From an uncultured eubacterium 1-6 (lineage in GTDB: Bacteria > Bacillota > Clostridia > Lachnospirales > Lachnospiraceae): a stretch of 64,000 bases of DNA. Where the stretch lies: positions 7,109-71,108 of the forward strand of contig CAIFEZ010000002.1 of assembly GCA_903789595.1 (NCBI GenBank), read 5' to 3'. The translations under genes and the position numbers were made by a program. Within the stretch, counting starts at the first letter, position 1. Each line of letters opens with the position of its first letter. This document shows, piece by piece, positions 17,380 to 25,236 of the stretch. The notes beneath the pieces were generated by a model. That model saw only the letters and a program-made list of their open reading frames with translations, had not been told where the DNA came from and made no database searches.

Positions 17380-18321
17380 TTATGCATTCAGACTGTGATC
17401 CACATAATAACGCGCACGCAGAATCGATCTGCAGATAGAAGCAGAATTTCGGCAGTTCAGATGAAATGTCCCGTCAAATCCCGCCTGCAGGGCAGCGTCC
17501 GCATAAGCGCTCAGATCCAGTTTTCCATATCCGGGATCCCGGAATACCCACGTAGCCGACTTCGCAGGAAACTCAGGCATTACCTGCTTATAAGCTTCTC
17601 CGTCATCCGAGAAGGAGGTATCTGTAAGCGTTACCGAGCCGATGCGCTTCTGATTGTCTGCGATAAATTTCTGTACATCTGTTCCGGCAATGGAGAGATG
17701 AGCTGTGTCAACATCCAGAAAGACATTGTCCTTCATCCCCTTGACAAAGTCAGAGATGATTTCTCCTCTGAGAAGCCCCCAGTATTCATTTTTCAGACAA
17801 AGCTTTACCCCCTGCTCTTCCGCTGCATCGGCCAGTCTTTGCACCAGATCCTTCATCTGCTTGAGAAATTCCGTTTCTGTCGTTTCTCCAAGTGTTCTGT
17901 GCACAGCATAGAACGTCGGCGTTGCGGATAAGATAAAAGCTTCGGCCCCTGCCTCTGCCGCAAACTGAATCGCCTCCATCCCGTAATGCTCCGCCGCGCC
18001 CAAAAACATCCCGACGGATCCCCGGCAAAACAGCGTCGGGTCCAGATGAACCGAGCTGATTCCGTTTATTCCATTCTCTGCAAGGAATTTCAGATAGCCT
18101 TCCGTATTCCCGAATTTGATGTCAACAGATCTCTTTGTTCTGGGAATACCCGACCGTCCGCCAAAATCCCATTTCGGTTCATAAGGGATGTCGATTCTGC
18201 AGAATCCCCCTGCTGAGATCAGACGATACATCTCATCCCAGAAATACTTACTCTCTCTTTTATTCCTGTTTGGAGCCTGATGATCCAGGTCCACAACCTC
18301 TGTGCTGAAGCTGAATTGCAT
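17380..18321 (-). CDS. Sugar phosphate isomerase/epimerase-like TIM barrel 3 with altered metal site
   Basis: A 313-residue TIM barrel related to its two neighbours and first gene of the operon. The Glu (LCLKNEYW) and Asp (FLDVDTAHL) ligand positions are kept. The usual His-x-x-Asp strand reads VTLTDTSF, so His is replaced by Thr, and the final Glu position reads FHLNCRN. The metal site is therefore probably lost or remodelled, and the protein may be a partner subunit or have a metal-independent role. The start at 18321 follows a strong AAAGGAGG; the longer frame to 18417 is rejected. A shared 28-bp dyad operator lies about 117 bp upstream. Confidence 0.85.
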   Translation of the reverse strand: MQFSFSTEVVDLDHQAPNRNKRESKYFWDEMYRLISAGGFCRIDIPYEPKWDFGGRSGIPRTKRSVDIKFGNTEGYLKFLAENGINGISSVHLDPTLFCRGSVGMFLGAAEHYGMEAIQFAAEAGAEAFILSATPTFYAVHRTLGETTETEFLKQMKDLVQRLADAAEEQGVKLCLKNEYWGLLRGEIISDFVKGMKDNVFLDVDTAHLSIAGTDVQKFIADNQKRIGSVTLTDTSFSDDGEAYKQVMPEFPAKSATWVFRDPGYGKLDLSAYADAALQAGFDGTFHLNCRNSASICRSILRARYYVDHSLNA

Positions 18322-18437
18322 GTCCTGCCTCCTTTTATCCTGCTGCTCAATACTGACGACAGATGCGTCTTTCTTTCTGTCAAACGTCTTTCGTCTGTTT
18401 CTGTTTACAGAATACATTTATAAAATTTCCGCAGCAA

Positions 18438-18465
18438 CCGGAATATTTCCGCTATATAGCGGAAA
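18438..18465. promoter_or_regulatory. 28-bp dyad operator, copy B (upstream of the TIM-barrel operon)
   Basis: It contains the perfect 20-bp palindrome TTTCCGCTATATAGCGGAAA (18446-18465) plus the flank CCGGAATA. It matches copy A at 12767-12794 at 25 of 28 bases in inverted orientation. The position, about 117 bp before the first gene of the operon, suits a transcription-factor site. Confidence 0.65.
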
Positions 18466-18481
18466 CAGGACGCTGCTCCCT

Positions 18482-18539
18482 GCGACGCTCGCTCCACACG
18501 AATACTTTGCATTCGGCTGCAGCTCGCTGTTCGCGTAAA
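18482..18539. repeat. 58-bp dispersed repeat, copy A
   Basis: Aligned without gaps to 23431-23488, 48 of 58 positions match. The core CGAAT-N7-ATTCG is an inverted repeat. It sits immediately beside the terminator of the PRD regulator gene. It resembles intergenic REP-like elements; no coding function is visible. Confidence 0.7.
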
Positions 18540-18570
18540 AAAAAGCGGACAGGCTATCTCACCCGTCCGT
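18537..18570 (-). terminator. Intrinsic terminator after the PRD regulator gene
   Basis: On the minus strand CGGACGGG-TGAGATAG-CCTGTCCG (8 bp, one G-U) is followed by C and eight T. It lies 24 bp after the regulator's stop. Confidence 0.8.
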
Positions 18571-18593
18571 TTCATCATTATAATAACGGTCTT

Positions 18594-20450
18594 TCATCTT
18601 TCCGTCCCATTGTTCCGGAAATACTGATAGAACCTGCCCATGTATCTGAGGTCTTCTTTACTGATTGCTCCAAAAATCACCCGATTCACCGATACTCTTT
18701 TATCCCAGAGCATCTCTCTGTCCAAATGCATTTCTCCGAACACGGTCTGTGGAATACTTTCGTCACTGTAATAACAGAATAGGGTCTGCTGCTTCGGGAA
18801 GCCGTACCTGATCCTGTTTTTTTCCGGAAGATGCGGAATGTATTTCTTCTCTGTCATCGCATTTCCAATATCCAGAAGCAGCGCCGGGATATCCCGGCCG
18901 GAAGAGCACACCTCCTGCAAGTCATTCGGAAAACAGCTTTCCATCGGATATTTCATTTGCGGAAAAAGCATGTCATCTTCAATCTCTTCAAGTGCAAAAT
19001 GTATCCTCCTGACATCCTCAATCTGCATGACAGGTGATATGGATACGACCGGTATGCCGCGCTCAGGATCCGCTGGAATCTTCTGCGTGGAGATGATCAG
19101 TGACGGCCGCAGCTCTTCCAGCCTGCCCGTTTCATATGGTGCGATACACGCAACGACATGTACCCGTACGCCGAACATTCTCTCAACGGTTTCCCTGGTG
19201 TACTCTCTCATCTGGGAATCAAAGCTGCTGACAATCACAGCAGTCAGTTCCATCAGATGACTTCTCTGGTACCGGATCCATGCAGAAGCAAGAATTGGTA
19301 TCATATGCCCGTGCTCCTCCCTGTGCGCATGATAAGAAAATTTCTCCTCAAGCTTCCATTCCAGAAAGCGATCCATATCTCCAAGAACAGGATTGTTCCG
19401 TTCCATATCCTGATACAGATACTGCATGCGGCTTGTAAGCGCCACTCTGCGGTACCGATACCTTCTGACGCTTTCCTGCAAATCCCTTCGGAATAAAGCA
19501 TCCTCCGAAAAATCGGCTCCGTATTCTTCACGCAAACCGGTTATCAGTTCTTCTACCACACTGCTGTCATCCCGCACATTGACATCTTCAATTTCTCCAT
19601 TGCAGATACAGAATACAGAAATGCTCTCCGCAAGCCATTGATAGTCACCTTCCTCAAGCTCAACATCCTTCAGAAATTCCATGCCGTCAAGGATTTCATG
19701 TGCCACAGGAAGAAATCTTGTAAAATTACAGGTTACATTTCCGCTGTAGAGAAGATATCCATGCAGATTTCTGGAATAGATTAAAAGCACCATGATTGTC
19801 AGATAGACGAACTGATACTCATCCTGAACAATCCTTCTTTTTCGAAAAACGCTGTACAATTCTTTCTGTATCTGTGATATATATTCGATGCCTTCCAGCC
19901 ACTGACTCTCCTGAATGCCCTGCGCAGAGCTGAAATCCCAGGCTTCCAGCAAGAGCCGCACCAGGATGTCTCTTTTCTTCAGCTCGTCGTCCTCCAGCAT
20001 CACCTGGTTTTTACCGATCCGAAGTCCGATAAACGGTTCATTTCGCGTAATCATCCGCTGCAGTTCTTTCAGATCACTTTCCAGCGTGGAACGACTCACA
20101 AACAACTCATCTTCCAGATCATACATATCTACCTGATCGCTGGTATTGATCAGTTTCAGAAGCATGTAATGGATACGGTCTGTTCGCGACAGACCTTCAT
20201 TCATATTTGAAAAAATCTGTCGGAAAGACCTCATATTTGTGATCTGAAGCTCGTATCCCTTGCCATAATATGCCAGAATACGGATTCCTCTCCTGTCCAG
20301 CATCTCCTGCATCTGATGAATTTCCGTTCGCAGGGTTCTCGTAGTGATACCGATCTTCCGTGCCAGCTCCGGCCCGGGTACCACCCCATCCGAATGATCC
20401 AGGAGCTCGAGGATCAGTTTCTGCCGGGCACTCAATGTTAAATTGTCCAA
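18594..20450 (-). CDS. BglG/Mga-type PRD-domain transcriptional regulator
   Basis: A 618-residue multi-domain regulator of the kind controlled by the phosphotransferase system. The N-terminus has a DeoR-like helix-turn-helix (LARKIGITTRTLRTEIHQM) and a second HTH (DLEDELFVSRSTLESDLKEL). Two PRD-like helical regions follow, with candidate phosphorylatable His in the SYHAHREEHGH area, then an EIIB-like segment. The C-terminal EIIA part appears weak. The start is taken as TTG at 20450 because AGGAAAGGAG lies 8 nt upstream. An earlier in-frame TTG at 20504 lies inside lysR and lacks a site. It lies 40 bp downstream of the LysR gene. Its targets are unknown; no PTS genes are in the window. Confidence 0.85.
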   Translation of the reverse strand: MDNLTLSARQKLILELLDHSDGVVPGPELARKIGITTRTLRTEIHQMQEMLDRRGIRILAYYGKGYELQITNMRSFRQIFSNMNEGLSRTDRIHYMLLKLINTSDQVDMYDLEDELFVSRSTLESDLKELQRMITRNEPFIGLRIGKNQVMLEDDELKKRDILVRLLLEAWDFSSAQGIQESQWLEGIEYISQIQKELYSVFRKRRIVQDEYQFVYLTIMVLLIYSRNLHGYLLYSGNVTCNFTRFLPVAHEILDGMEFLKDVELEEGDYQWLAESISVFCICNGEIEDVNVRDDSSVVEELITGLREEYGADFSEDALFRRDLQESVRRYRYRRVALTSRMQYLYQDMERNNPVLGDMDRFLEWKLEEKFSYHAHREEHGHMIPILASAWIRYQRSHLMELTAVIVSSFDSQMREYTRETVERMFGVRVHVVACIAPYETGRLEELRPSLIISTQKIPADPERGIPVVSISPVMQIEDVRRIHFALEEIEDDMLFPQMKYPMESCFPNDLQEVCSSGRDIPALLLDIGNAMTEKKYIPHLPEKNRIRYGFPKQQTLFCYYSDESIPQTVFGEMHLDREMLWDKRVSVNRVIFGAISKEDLRYMGRFYQYFRNNGTER

Positions 20451-20490
20451 AAAGCCCGCTCCTTTCCTGCCGTCAGAACGTTCCGGCGCC

Positions 20491-21372
20491 TTATACTTTA
20501 TCAAGGAAAAATTTCAGCATAGGATTCGCGTCTTTCTCCGGATACACAACCTCCAGCTTTTTCCGATAATCCCCCGTGTCAAGGAGAACATACGCGAGAT
20601 TGACATTGATCTGCGGTTTGAGGATATCAAACTCCGGAACCACCGCGATTCCGATTCCCGCCGCGACGGATATCAGTATACTCTCCACATCATCGGTTAC
20701 GGAAATGATGTTCTTCATCATGTTGTCATCCAGAAACGGATAAGAATATGTTCTGGTGCTCTCCGACGCATCCGGTTTTACGTCATGCAGAATCAGCTTC
20801 TCATACTGCAGCTGGTTCAGTTCAACCTTCCGCATGCCGGACAGATAATGGTCCGGAGGCACAGCCACATAGAAGGGATATTCTCCGATTACTCTCGACA
20901 CGCTGTCCGAATACCGCAGAAGCGGATTCTGTACATTAAATATAATGTCATATCTTCCATTCCTGTAATCGTCATGTAAATTCACCGCATTTCCCCGGTT
21001 CAGTTCAATATGGATACCCGGATACTCCGCGCGAAATTCCTGTATGATTCCCGGAAACCTTGACATTTCGATTCCCTGCAGATATCCGATTCGCAGCGTT
21101 CCGCTCATGCCGTCACGCGCGGCGCGCACCCGGGCCACCGCATCATGATATTTCGACACGATCATCTCCGCGTCCTTCAGCAGGGCCTCTCCCGCAGGGG
21201 TCAGACGGATCCGGTTGTTGCTGCGCAGAAAAAGCTCCGCGTCAAACTCATTTTCCAGAGCGCGGATCTGCTGCGTCACCGCCGACTGCGAGATAAAGAA
21301 CTGATGCGCCGTCTTCGTGAAACTCAGCGTCTGCGCGGCTGTCAGGAAATACTCCAGCTGCCGAATGGTCAA
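20491..21372 (-). CDS. LysR-family transcriptional regulator
   Basis: A 293-residue LysR regulator. The N-terminal winged helix-turn-helix is canonical (MTIRQLEYFLTAAQTLSFTK, then FISQSAVTQQIRALE), followed by a periplasmic-binding-like effector domain. The start codon is TTG at 21372 with AAAGGAGG 8 nt upstream. It is transcribed away from the YczE-like gene across a 353-bp gap, so that gene is a natural target. It shares direction with the PRD regulator just downstream. The effector is unknown. Confidence 0.92.
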   Translation of the reverse strand: MTIRQLEYFLTAAQTLSFTKTAHQFFISQSAVTQQIRALENEFDAELFLRSNNRIRLTPAGEALLKDAEMIVSKYHDAVARVRAARDGMSGTLRIGYLQGIEMSRFPGIIQEFRAEYPGIHIELNRGNAVNLHDDYRNGRYDIIFNVQNPLLRYSDSVSRVIGEYPFYVAVPPDHYLSGMRKVELNQLQYEKLILHDVKPDASESTRTYSYPFLDDNMMKNIISVTDDVESILISVAAGIGIAVVPEFDILKPQINVNLAYVLLDTGDYRKKLEVVYPEKDANPMLKFFLDKV

Positions 21373-21725
21373 GCTTCGTGCCTCCTTTCCATACGATAAT
21401 ACCTATCATCCGATTCACTCGCCATACTGCATGATTGCTTTATCCAAGGCTCATATATCGAATCTCTTTGTGAATCGCCCTCTGAATTCCCCTCCGAACT
21501 TCCTTCTGAATTCGGATTTTCTGATCATCTGCTTCTCAGCATATCACAGCCCGTGTATATGATCCATTATTTTTTCTTATGGAGTCATCTGCTATTCCTG
21601 TTTGATTCCAAGATCAGCGCTCTTTATAATAAGGGATCGAAATGGAAGCACTGTGATCTGTGTTTTCTTCCAGGCAAATTCAAACATGAAGCATTACATA
21701 AAAAAATCAAAAGGAGGTTTTCTCT
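21373..21725. other. Divergent intergenic region lysR / yczE-like
   Basis: No gene is visible in these 353 bp. The right part holds a near-consensus promoter for the plus-strand membrane-protein gene. The left part is C/T-rich with short direct repeats of the type CCTCTGAATTC / CCTTCTGAATTC around 21478-21517, possible LysR contacts. Confidence 0.5.
21602..21630 (+). promoter_or_regulatory. Sigma-A promoter of the YczE-like gene
   Basis: TTGATT (21602-21607) and a perfect TATAAT (21625-21630) are 17 bp apart, about 95 bp before the gene start. Confidence 0.75.
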
Positions 21726-22403
21726 ATGCGTCATTTGCCGCTTGTAAAAAGATATCTGTACTTCATCCTGGGACTTTTCATAAATTCCCTCGGCGTTGCC
21801 TTCATCACCAATGCCCGCCTCGGCACTTCACCGATTTCCAGTATCCCATACGTGCTCAGCCTGAAGTACCCTCTGACCCTCGGCGGTTTTACAATCCTGT
21901 TCAGCCTCCTGCTCGTTGCCCTTCAGATCCTTCTTCTCCGCAAAAACTACCAGCCGATTCAGCTGCTCCAGATTCCGGTATCCATTCTGTTCGGATACTT
22001 CATCGACTTTTCCATGAAATACCTGCTCTTCTGGCTGAACCCGCAGCAGTACCTGATGAAGATCATCAGTCTTCTGATCGGCTGTCTGATTCTTGCCTTC
22101 GGCGTATCCATGGAATTTACCGCAAATGTAATCATGCTGCCGGGAGAAGGCCTTGCCACTGCCCTGCATAAAATCACCGGCAAGGAAGCAGGAAGTATAA
22201 AAATCATTGTAGACGTCAGCATGATGGCATCCGCCGTGATCCTCTCGCTTCTTCTCTTCCATGGCATCAACGGCGTTCGCGAGGGAACGGTCATCTCTGC
22301 CGTCATCGTCGGCTATATTGCCCGTCATTTCTGCAGACTGCTCAATCCCGTCATGGAGCGGTGGTTTGAAGCCTCATCGTATTCTCTGAACACCGAACAG
22401 TAA
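21726..22403 (+). CDS. YczE/YyaS/YitT-family integral membrane protein
   Basis: A 225-residue membrane protein with about five to six hydrophobic helices. It begins LVKRYLYFILGLFINSLGVAFITNARLGTSPISS, the recognisable start of the YczE (DUF6198) family: a G-L-F-x-x-x-x-G-V helix followed by a short loop ending in LGTSPI. The biochemical role of the family is not established; members are often next to, and controlled by, LysR or GntR regulators, as here. A strong AAAAGGAGG precedes the ATG. The last 30 bp overlap the convergent hypothetical gene. Confidence 0.88.
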   Translation: MRHLPLVKRYLYFILGLFINSLGVAFITNARLGTSPISSIPYVLSLKYPLTLGGFTILFSLLLVALQILLLRKNYQPIQLLQIPVSILFGYFIDFSMKYLLFWLNPQQYLMKIISLLIGCLILAFGVSMEFTANVIMLPGEGLATALHKITGKEAGSIKIIVDVSMMASAVILSLLLFHGINGVREGTVISAVIVGYIARHFCRLLNPVMERWFEASSYSLNTEQ

Positions 22404-22760
22404 AACCATGCCCCGGTCCGGCTTCCCGTTTTCAAGGATCTCTATCTCATCATTTTTGAAGGGGCCCGTCTCAACATGCCAGTGCATTCCCTCGTCCTGC
22501 TTCCTGTGCAGAATCCGACTCTCATCCGAATAAAGAATGTATGCCAGCTTCATCCCGTTCTTCCATACATGTCTTCCGGTCGCATGGATGATGTGATAAT
22601 CAATCTGCTTTCTGTTACGGTCGCGGTATACGACATCATAATCCGCTTCATCCCTCATAAACTGATACGCGCATTCCGAAATCCCGGCGGCATCGCCCGG
22701 ATACACATACCGGTACAGATCCTTCCGCTGAGCTTCTATCGACTGCGTCAAACGACTCAA
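22374..22760 (-). CDS. Hypothetical protein
   Basis: The 128-residue frame starts with TTG at 22760 with AGAAGGA 7-8 nt upstream and a stop codon just before it in frame. The protein is charged and soluble, without signal peptide or membrane helix. Notable segments are RKDLYRYVYPGDAAGISE and EGMHWHVETGPFKNDEIEI. I do not recognise the family. It is convergent with the YczE-like gene, overlapping its end by 30 bp, and diverges from the truncated AraC gene. Confidence 0.55.
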   Translation of the reverse strand: MSRLTQSIEAQRKDLYRYVYPGDAAGISECAYQFMRDEADYDVVYRDRNRKQIDYHIIHATGRHVWKNGMKLAYILYSDESRILHRKQDEGMHWHVETGPFKNDEIEILENGKPDRGMVLLFGVQRIR

Positions 22761-22794
22761 TCATCCATCCTTCTCTTACAGCAAAGGATCAGTT

Positions 22795-23400
22795 TTGGGA
22801 AGTCTTAGGTTTGAAAATATTACCTTTGAATCAAATGAAACTCTCATTCTTGGACATGCTAATTTAAATCTGGGCAAACAGTACAATCTTCAATTTCGAA
22901 AATATAGCCCTGACGAAACAGAGTTATTCCAGAAAACTTTTCTATACGCGTTGTCTATTCAAAATTCAAATGCGAAAAATAAAGAACGGATGATGCCTCA
23001 GATTATGCATTTACTGGAACTCAGCCTGGTTCAGATTCCCCACTATCGCTCTGATATACCTATGGAAATTTATTTGCTGCTGAATAAGTCTTTTGACCAT
23101 GTAAGTGATAGTGATTATGACATCAATGAAGAAATCCGGAAACTGAACTACAGCCAGGATTATGTACGAAAACTTATTATTAAGGAAACCGGTATGCCAC
23201 CTGTTCGTTTTATGACTAACATGCGCATAGAAAAAGCTAAAGAAATTATCAATGAATTATCCGGTAATTGTACGGTAAAAGAGATTGCTTCAACCTGCGG
23301 GTTTGAGGACGAATTATATTTTTCAAGACAATTTAGCAAATATACAGGCATGCCCCCCAGAGAATACATTAAGCAAGCCAGAATCTTACCAGCGAGATAA
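22795..23400 (+). CDS. AraC-family regulator, probably N-terminally truncated
   Basis: The 201-residue frame ends in a complete AraC double helix-turn-helix (DINEEIRKLNYSQDYVRKL, then VKEIASTCGFEDELYFSRQF and GMPPREYIKQ). Upstream of it lies only about half of the usual sensor domain; full-length relatives have 270-300 residues. The start, TTG at 22795 with AAAGGA upstream, may be fortuitous. Base composition is clearly more AT-rich than in the neighbouring operons, as in the following AbiE genes, suggesting acquired DNA. It may be a decaying remnant whose 5' part was lost at the junction with the hypothetical gene. Confidence 0.6.
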   Translation: MGSLRFENITFESNETLILGHANLNLGKQYNLQFRKYSPDETELFQKTFLYALSIQNSNAKNKERMMPQIMHLLELSLVQIPHYRSDIPMEIYLLLNKSFDHVSDSDYDINEEIRKLNYSQDYVRKLIIKETGMPPVRFMTNMRIEKAKEIINELSGNCTVKEIASTCGFEDELYFSRQFSKYTGMPPREYIKQARILPAR

Positions 23401-23430
23401 AACACGTTGCGCGAGTTTTATCTCGCTATC

Positions 23431-23488
23431 GCGACGATCGCCGCAGCCGAATACTTCGCATTCGGCTGCGGCTCACTGTACGCATAAA
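23431..23488. repeat. 58-bp dispersed repeat, copy B
   Basis: It matches 18482-18539 at 48 of 58 positions. Its core is a perfect 10-bp hairpin GCAGCCGAAT-ACTTCGC-ATTCGGCTGC. It lies in the gap between the AraC remnant and abiEii. Confidence 0.7.
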
Positions 23489-23541
23489 TTAAAGGATCTT
23501 GTTCCTCACATCATCCTTTGAATCTCAATTACCTTGTTCTC

Positions 23542-24438
23542 TTATTTCCAGCTTCGGGATGTAGGATCCCATATTGAAGAAAAATCTGTACCGCTTGCAA
23601 TACTATCTACAATCGGTATCAACAATGTTTTGAGCAGACTCACTACCTCTTCCAGCTCTGCATTTACTAACGCTTTCTTCTTTTTCAGAAACGCCTTCCA
23701 TCTGCTCTGATGGATCTCACTAGCTAAGAAATCATCTGTGAATGCAAATATATCATCAAATCCTGTTCCTCTGTGTTCAAAGGTTTCCTTGGCGGCTTCT
23801 TTCAGTTCTGTTCCATCAAGATCATACCGATCAGCAAGTATATATATGTCGTAGAAATCCTTATATCTGCTATTGGCGTCCCCAAGGGAAACGATTGCCT
23901 CAAATTTTTCAGATATTACAGATGAAATCGAATAAGCAAATATTTCCGGCACCTCCATATCAAGGAGAACTGGAAATTCCATCTTCACCCTATCTGGATA
24001 AACAACATCTCCAAATCCGATATCAATAGATACCGGCACCTTCGTCCTGTCCAGATAAGCCATGATGGAAACATTTACCCCGTGATATTCCTTAAACTCA
24101 GTGATGTCTATTACATCCAGCGTGTCCAAATCATATCTCAAAGCATCGTTACTTTCGATGGAGAATATATCTTCAAACACTTTCTTCATATCCTCCACAT
24201 TGTTCTGCATATTTCTAGCCAGAAGGTCTATGTCCCTTGTGGCCCTTGCAAACTCTCCTTCAAAGAGTGCATACAAAAATATGCCGCCCTTCAAGGTAAA
24301 GCGTTCCATGTATTCTGACACCGACAGTCTGTATATGGTTCTTTCCAACCCATACGCCGTCAATGCTTCCTGAAAAGTCTTTCCACTTGCTGCCGCTTGG
24401 TTTTTCAATCTATCTTTTACTGATATTGGACTTATCAT
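23542..24438 (-). CDS. abiEii: AbiEii-type nucleotidyltransferase toxin
   Basis: A 298-residue DUF1814 nucleotidyltransferase, the toxin of the type IV-like AbiE phage-defence toxin-antitoxin system. Visible motifs are FTLKGGIFLYAL (motif I region), RATRDIDLLAR with the metal-binding Asp pair, and EKFEAIVSLGDANSRYKDFYD covering motifs III-IV. The family transfers nucleotides to tRNA or other targets to arrest growth. Its ATG overlaps the stop of the antitoxin gene by 4 bp (24435-24438), as usual for abiEi-abiEii. No clear terminator follows. The AT-rich composition fits horizontal transfer. Confidence 0.92.
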   Translation of the reverse strand: MISPISVKDRLKNQAAASGKTFQEALTAYGLERTIYRLSVSEYMERFTLKGGIFLYALFEGEFARATRDIDLLARNMQNNVEDMKKVFEDIFSIESNDALRYDLDTLDVIDITEFKEYHGVNVSIMAYLDRTKVPVSIDIGFGDVVYPDRVKMEFPVLLDMEVPEIFAYSISSVISEKFEAIVSLGDANSRYKDFYDIYILADRYDLDGTELKEAAKETFEHRGTGFDDIFAFTDDFLASEIHQSRWKAFLKKKKALVNAELEEVVSLLKTLLIPIVDSIASGTDFSSIWDPTSRSWK

Positions 24439-25022
24439 ACCAACACCTCAAGATATTGTCTCATCGCCTTATCGCACTTCATCAGTTCTGAATACCTAAG
24501 AAGTCGGTTCAGATTCCGGTCCTTCCTTTGCAGATAGGTCACAAGGATTTCTTTCGTTTCTTCAATCCCAACCTTTTCCCTGTAAAACACGATATCCACG
24601 ACGGTCTTCTCTATATCGTAGATTCGAAACTCATTCTTGCCTTCCTTAACCGTAGTCACTCCAAGCTTATGCCTGTCGTCAGTATAATAATGAACATTCA
24701 TCTGTGGCCAATCCGGCATAGTAGATAATTTCGCCTTCCTTGGTATGGCTACATCAACTGCATCCGGAATAAATGTAGTCAGATGATAATAGACCGCTGC
24801 GCTGAGCATACAGATCACCCCTTTCGGTGCGAAAGCCTCTGCATAATAGAAGTCGGATTCCTCACCACGATACTCTGCATTCTCGTAATAACTTTTATTC
24901 AGCTTTATAAGTTTTCCCTCATCGACCAGCTTGCTGACCTTATACTGTGAGAGGCCTTTTTCTTTAAGCTCCTGCATGGAAAAGATCTTCTGATCTTCAG
25001 GAAGTACAGCAGTGCCCGCCAT
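24435..25022 (-). CDS. abiEi: AbiEi-type antitoxin / transcriptional autorepressor
   Basis: A 195-residue AbiEi (AbiEi_4-like) antitoxin. The N-terminal winged helix is readable in FSMQELKEKGLSQYKVSKLVDEGKLIKL, and the C-terminal domain in PKGVICMLSAAVYYHLTTFIP and DIEKTVVDIVFYR. Family members neutralise AbiEii and repress their own operon through inverted repeats at the promoter. The start at 25022 has AGGTGG 5 nt upstream; GTG at 25031 is an alternative. A consensus promoter and a perfect 9-bp inverted repeat lie directly upstream. Confidence 0.9.
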   Translation of the reverse strand: MAGTAVLPEDQKIFSMQELKEKGLSQYKVSKLVDEGKLIKLNKSYYENAEYRGEESDFYYAEAFAPKGVICMLSAAVYYHLTTFIPDAVDVAIPRKAKLSTMPDWPQMNVHYYTDDRHKLGVTTVKEGKNEFRIYDIEKTVVDIVFYREKVGIEETKEILVTYLQRKDRNLNRLLRYSELMKCDKAMRQYLEVLV

Positions 25023-25052
25023 CTTTTCCACCTCGATTCATTTTAGTTTATT

Positions 25053-25077
25053 TTCGGCATTTTGTATTAATGCCGAA
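25053..25077 (-). promoter_or_regulatory. Putative AbiEi operator
   Basis: TTCGGCATT-N7-AATGCCGAA is a perfect 9-bp inverted repeat between the predicted transcription start and the abiEi ribosome binding site. AbiEi proteins are known to autoregulate by binding inverted repeats in this position. Confidence 0.7.
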
Positions 25078-25087
25078 CTTTAATTAA

Positions 25088-25117
25088 ATAATACAGGCAA
25101 GCCAGCCCCTTTGTCAA
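25088..25117 (-). promoter_or_regulatory. Sigma-A promoter of abiEi-abiEii
   Basis: On the minus strand a perfect TTGACA (25112-25117) and TATTAT (25088-25093) are separated by 18 bp. The predicted start is near 25080, just upstream of the inverted repeat. Confidence 0.8.
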
Positions 25118-25236
25118 CCAAAATCTTAGGCGATCACACTTTCCATATCCTCATCTCCTATTTCGCGATTTTGCATGCGAGATCCACCTGCCGTTCTATA
25201 GGAGCCGTGGCTGTAGGGATTTTCATTCTCCTCATA

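Noticed and set aside
20451-20504. Upstream TTG (20504) as start of the PRD regulator
   Set aside because: It lies within the end of lysR without a ribosome binding site, whereas TTG 20450 has AGGAAAGGAG at ideal spacing.
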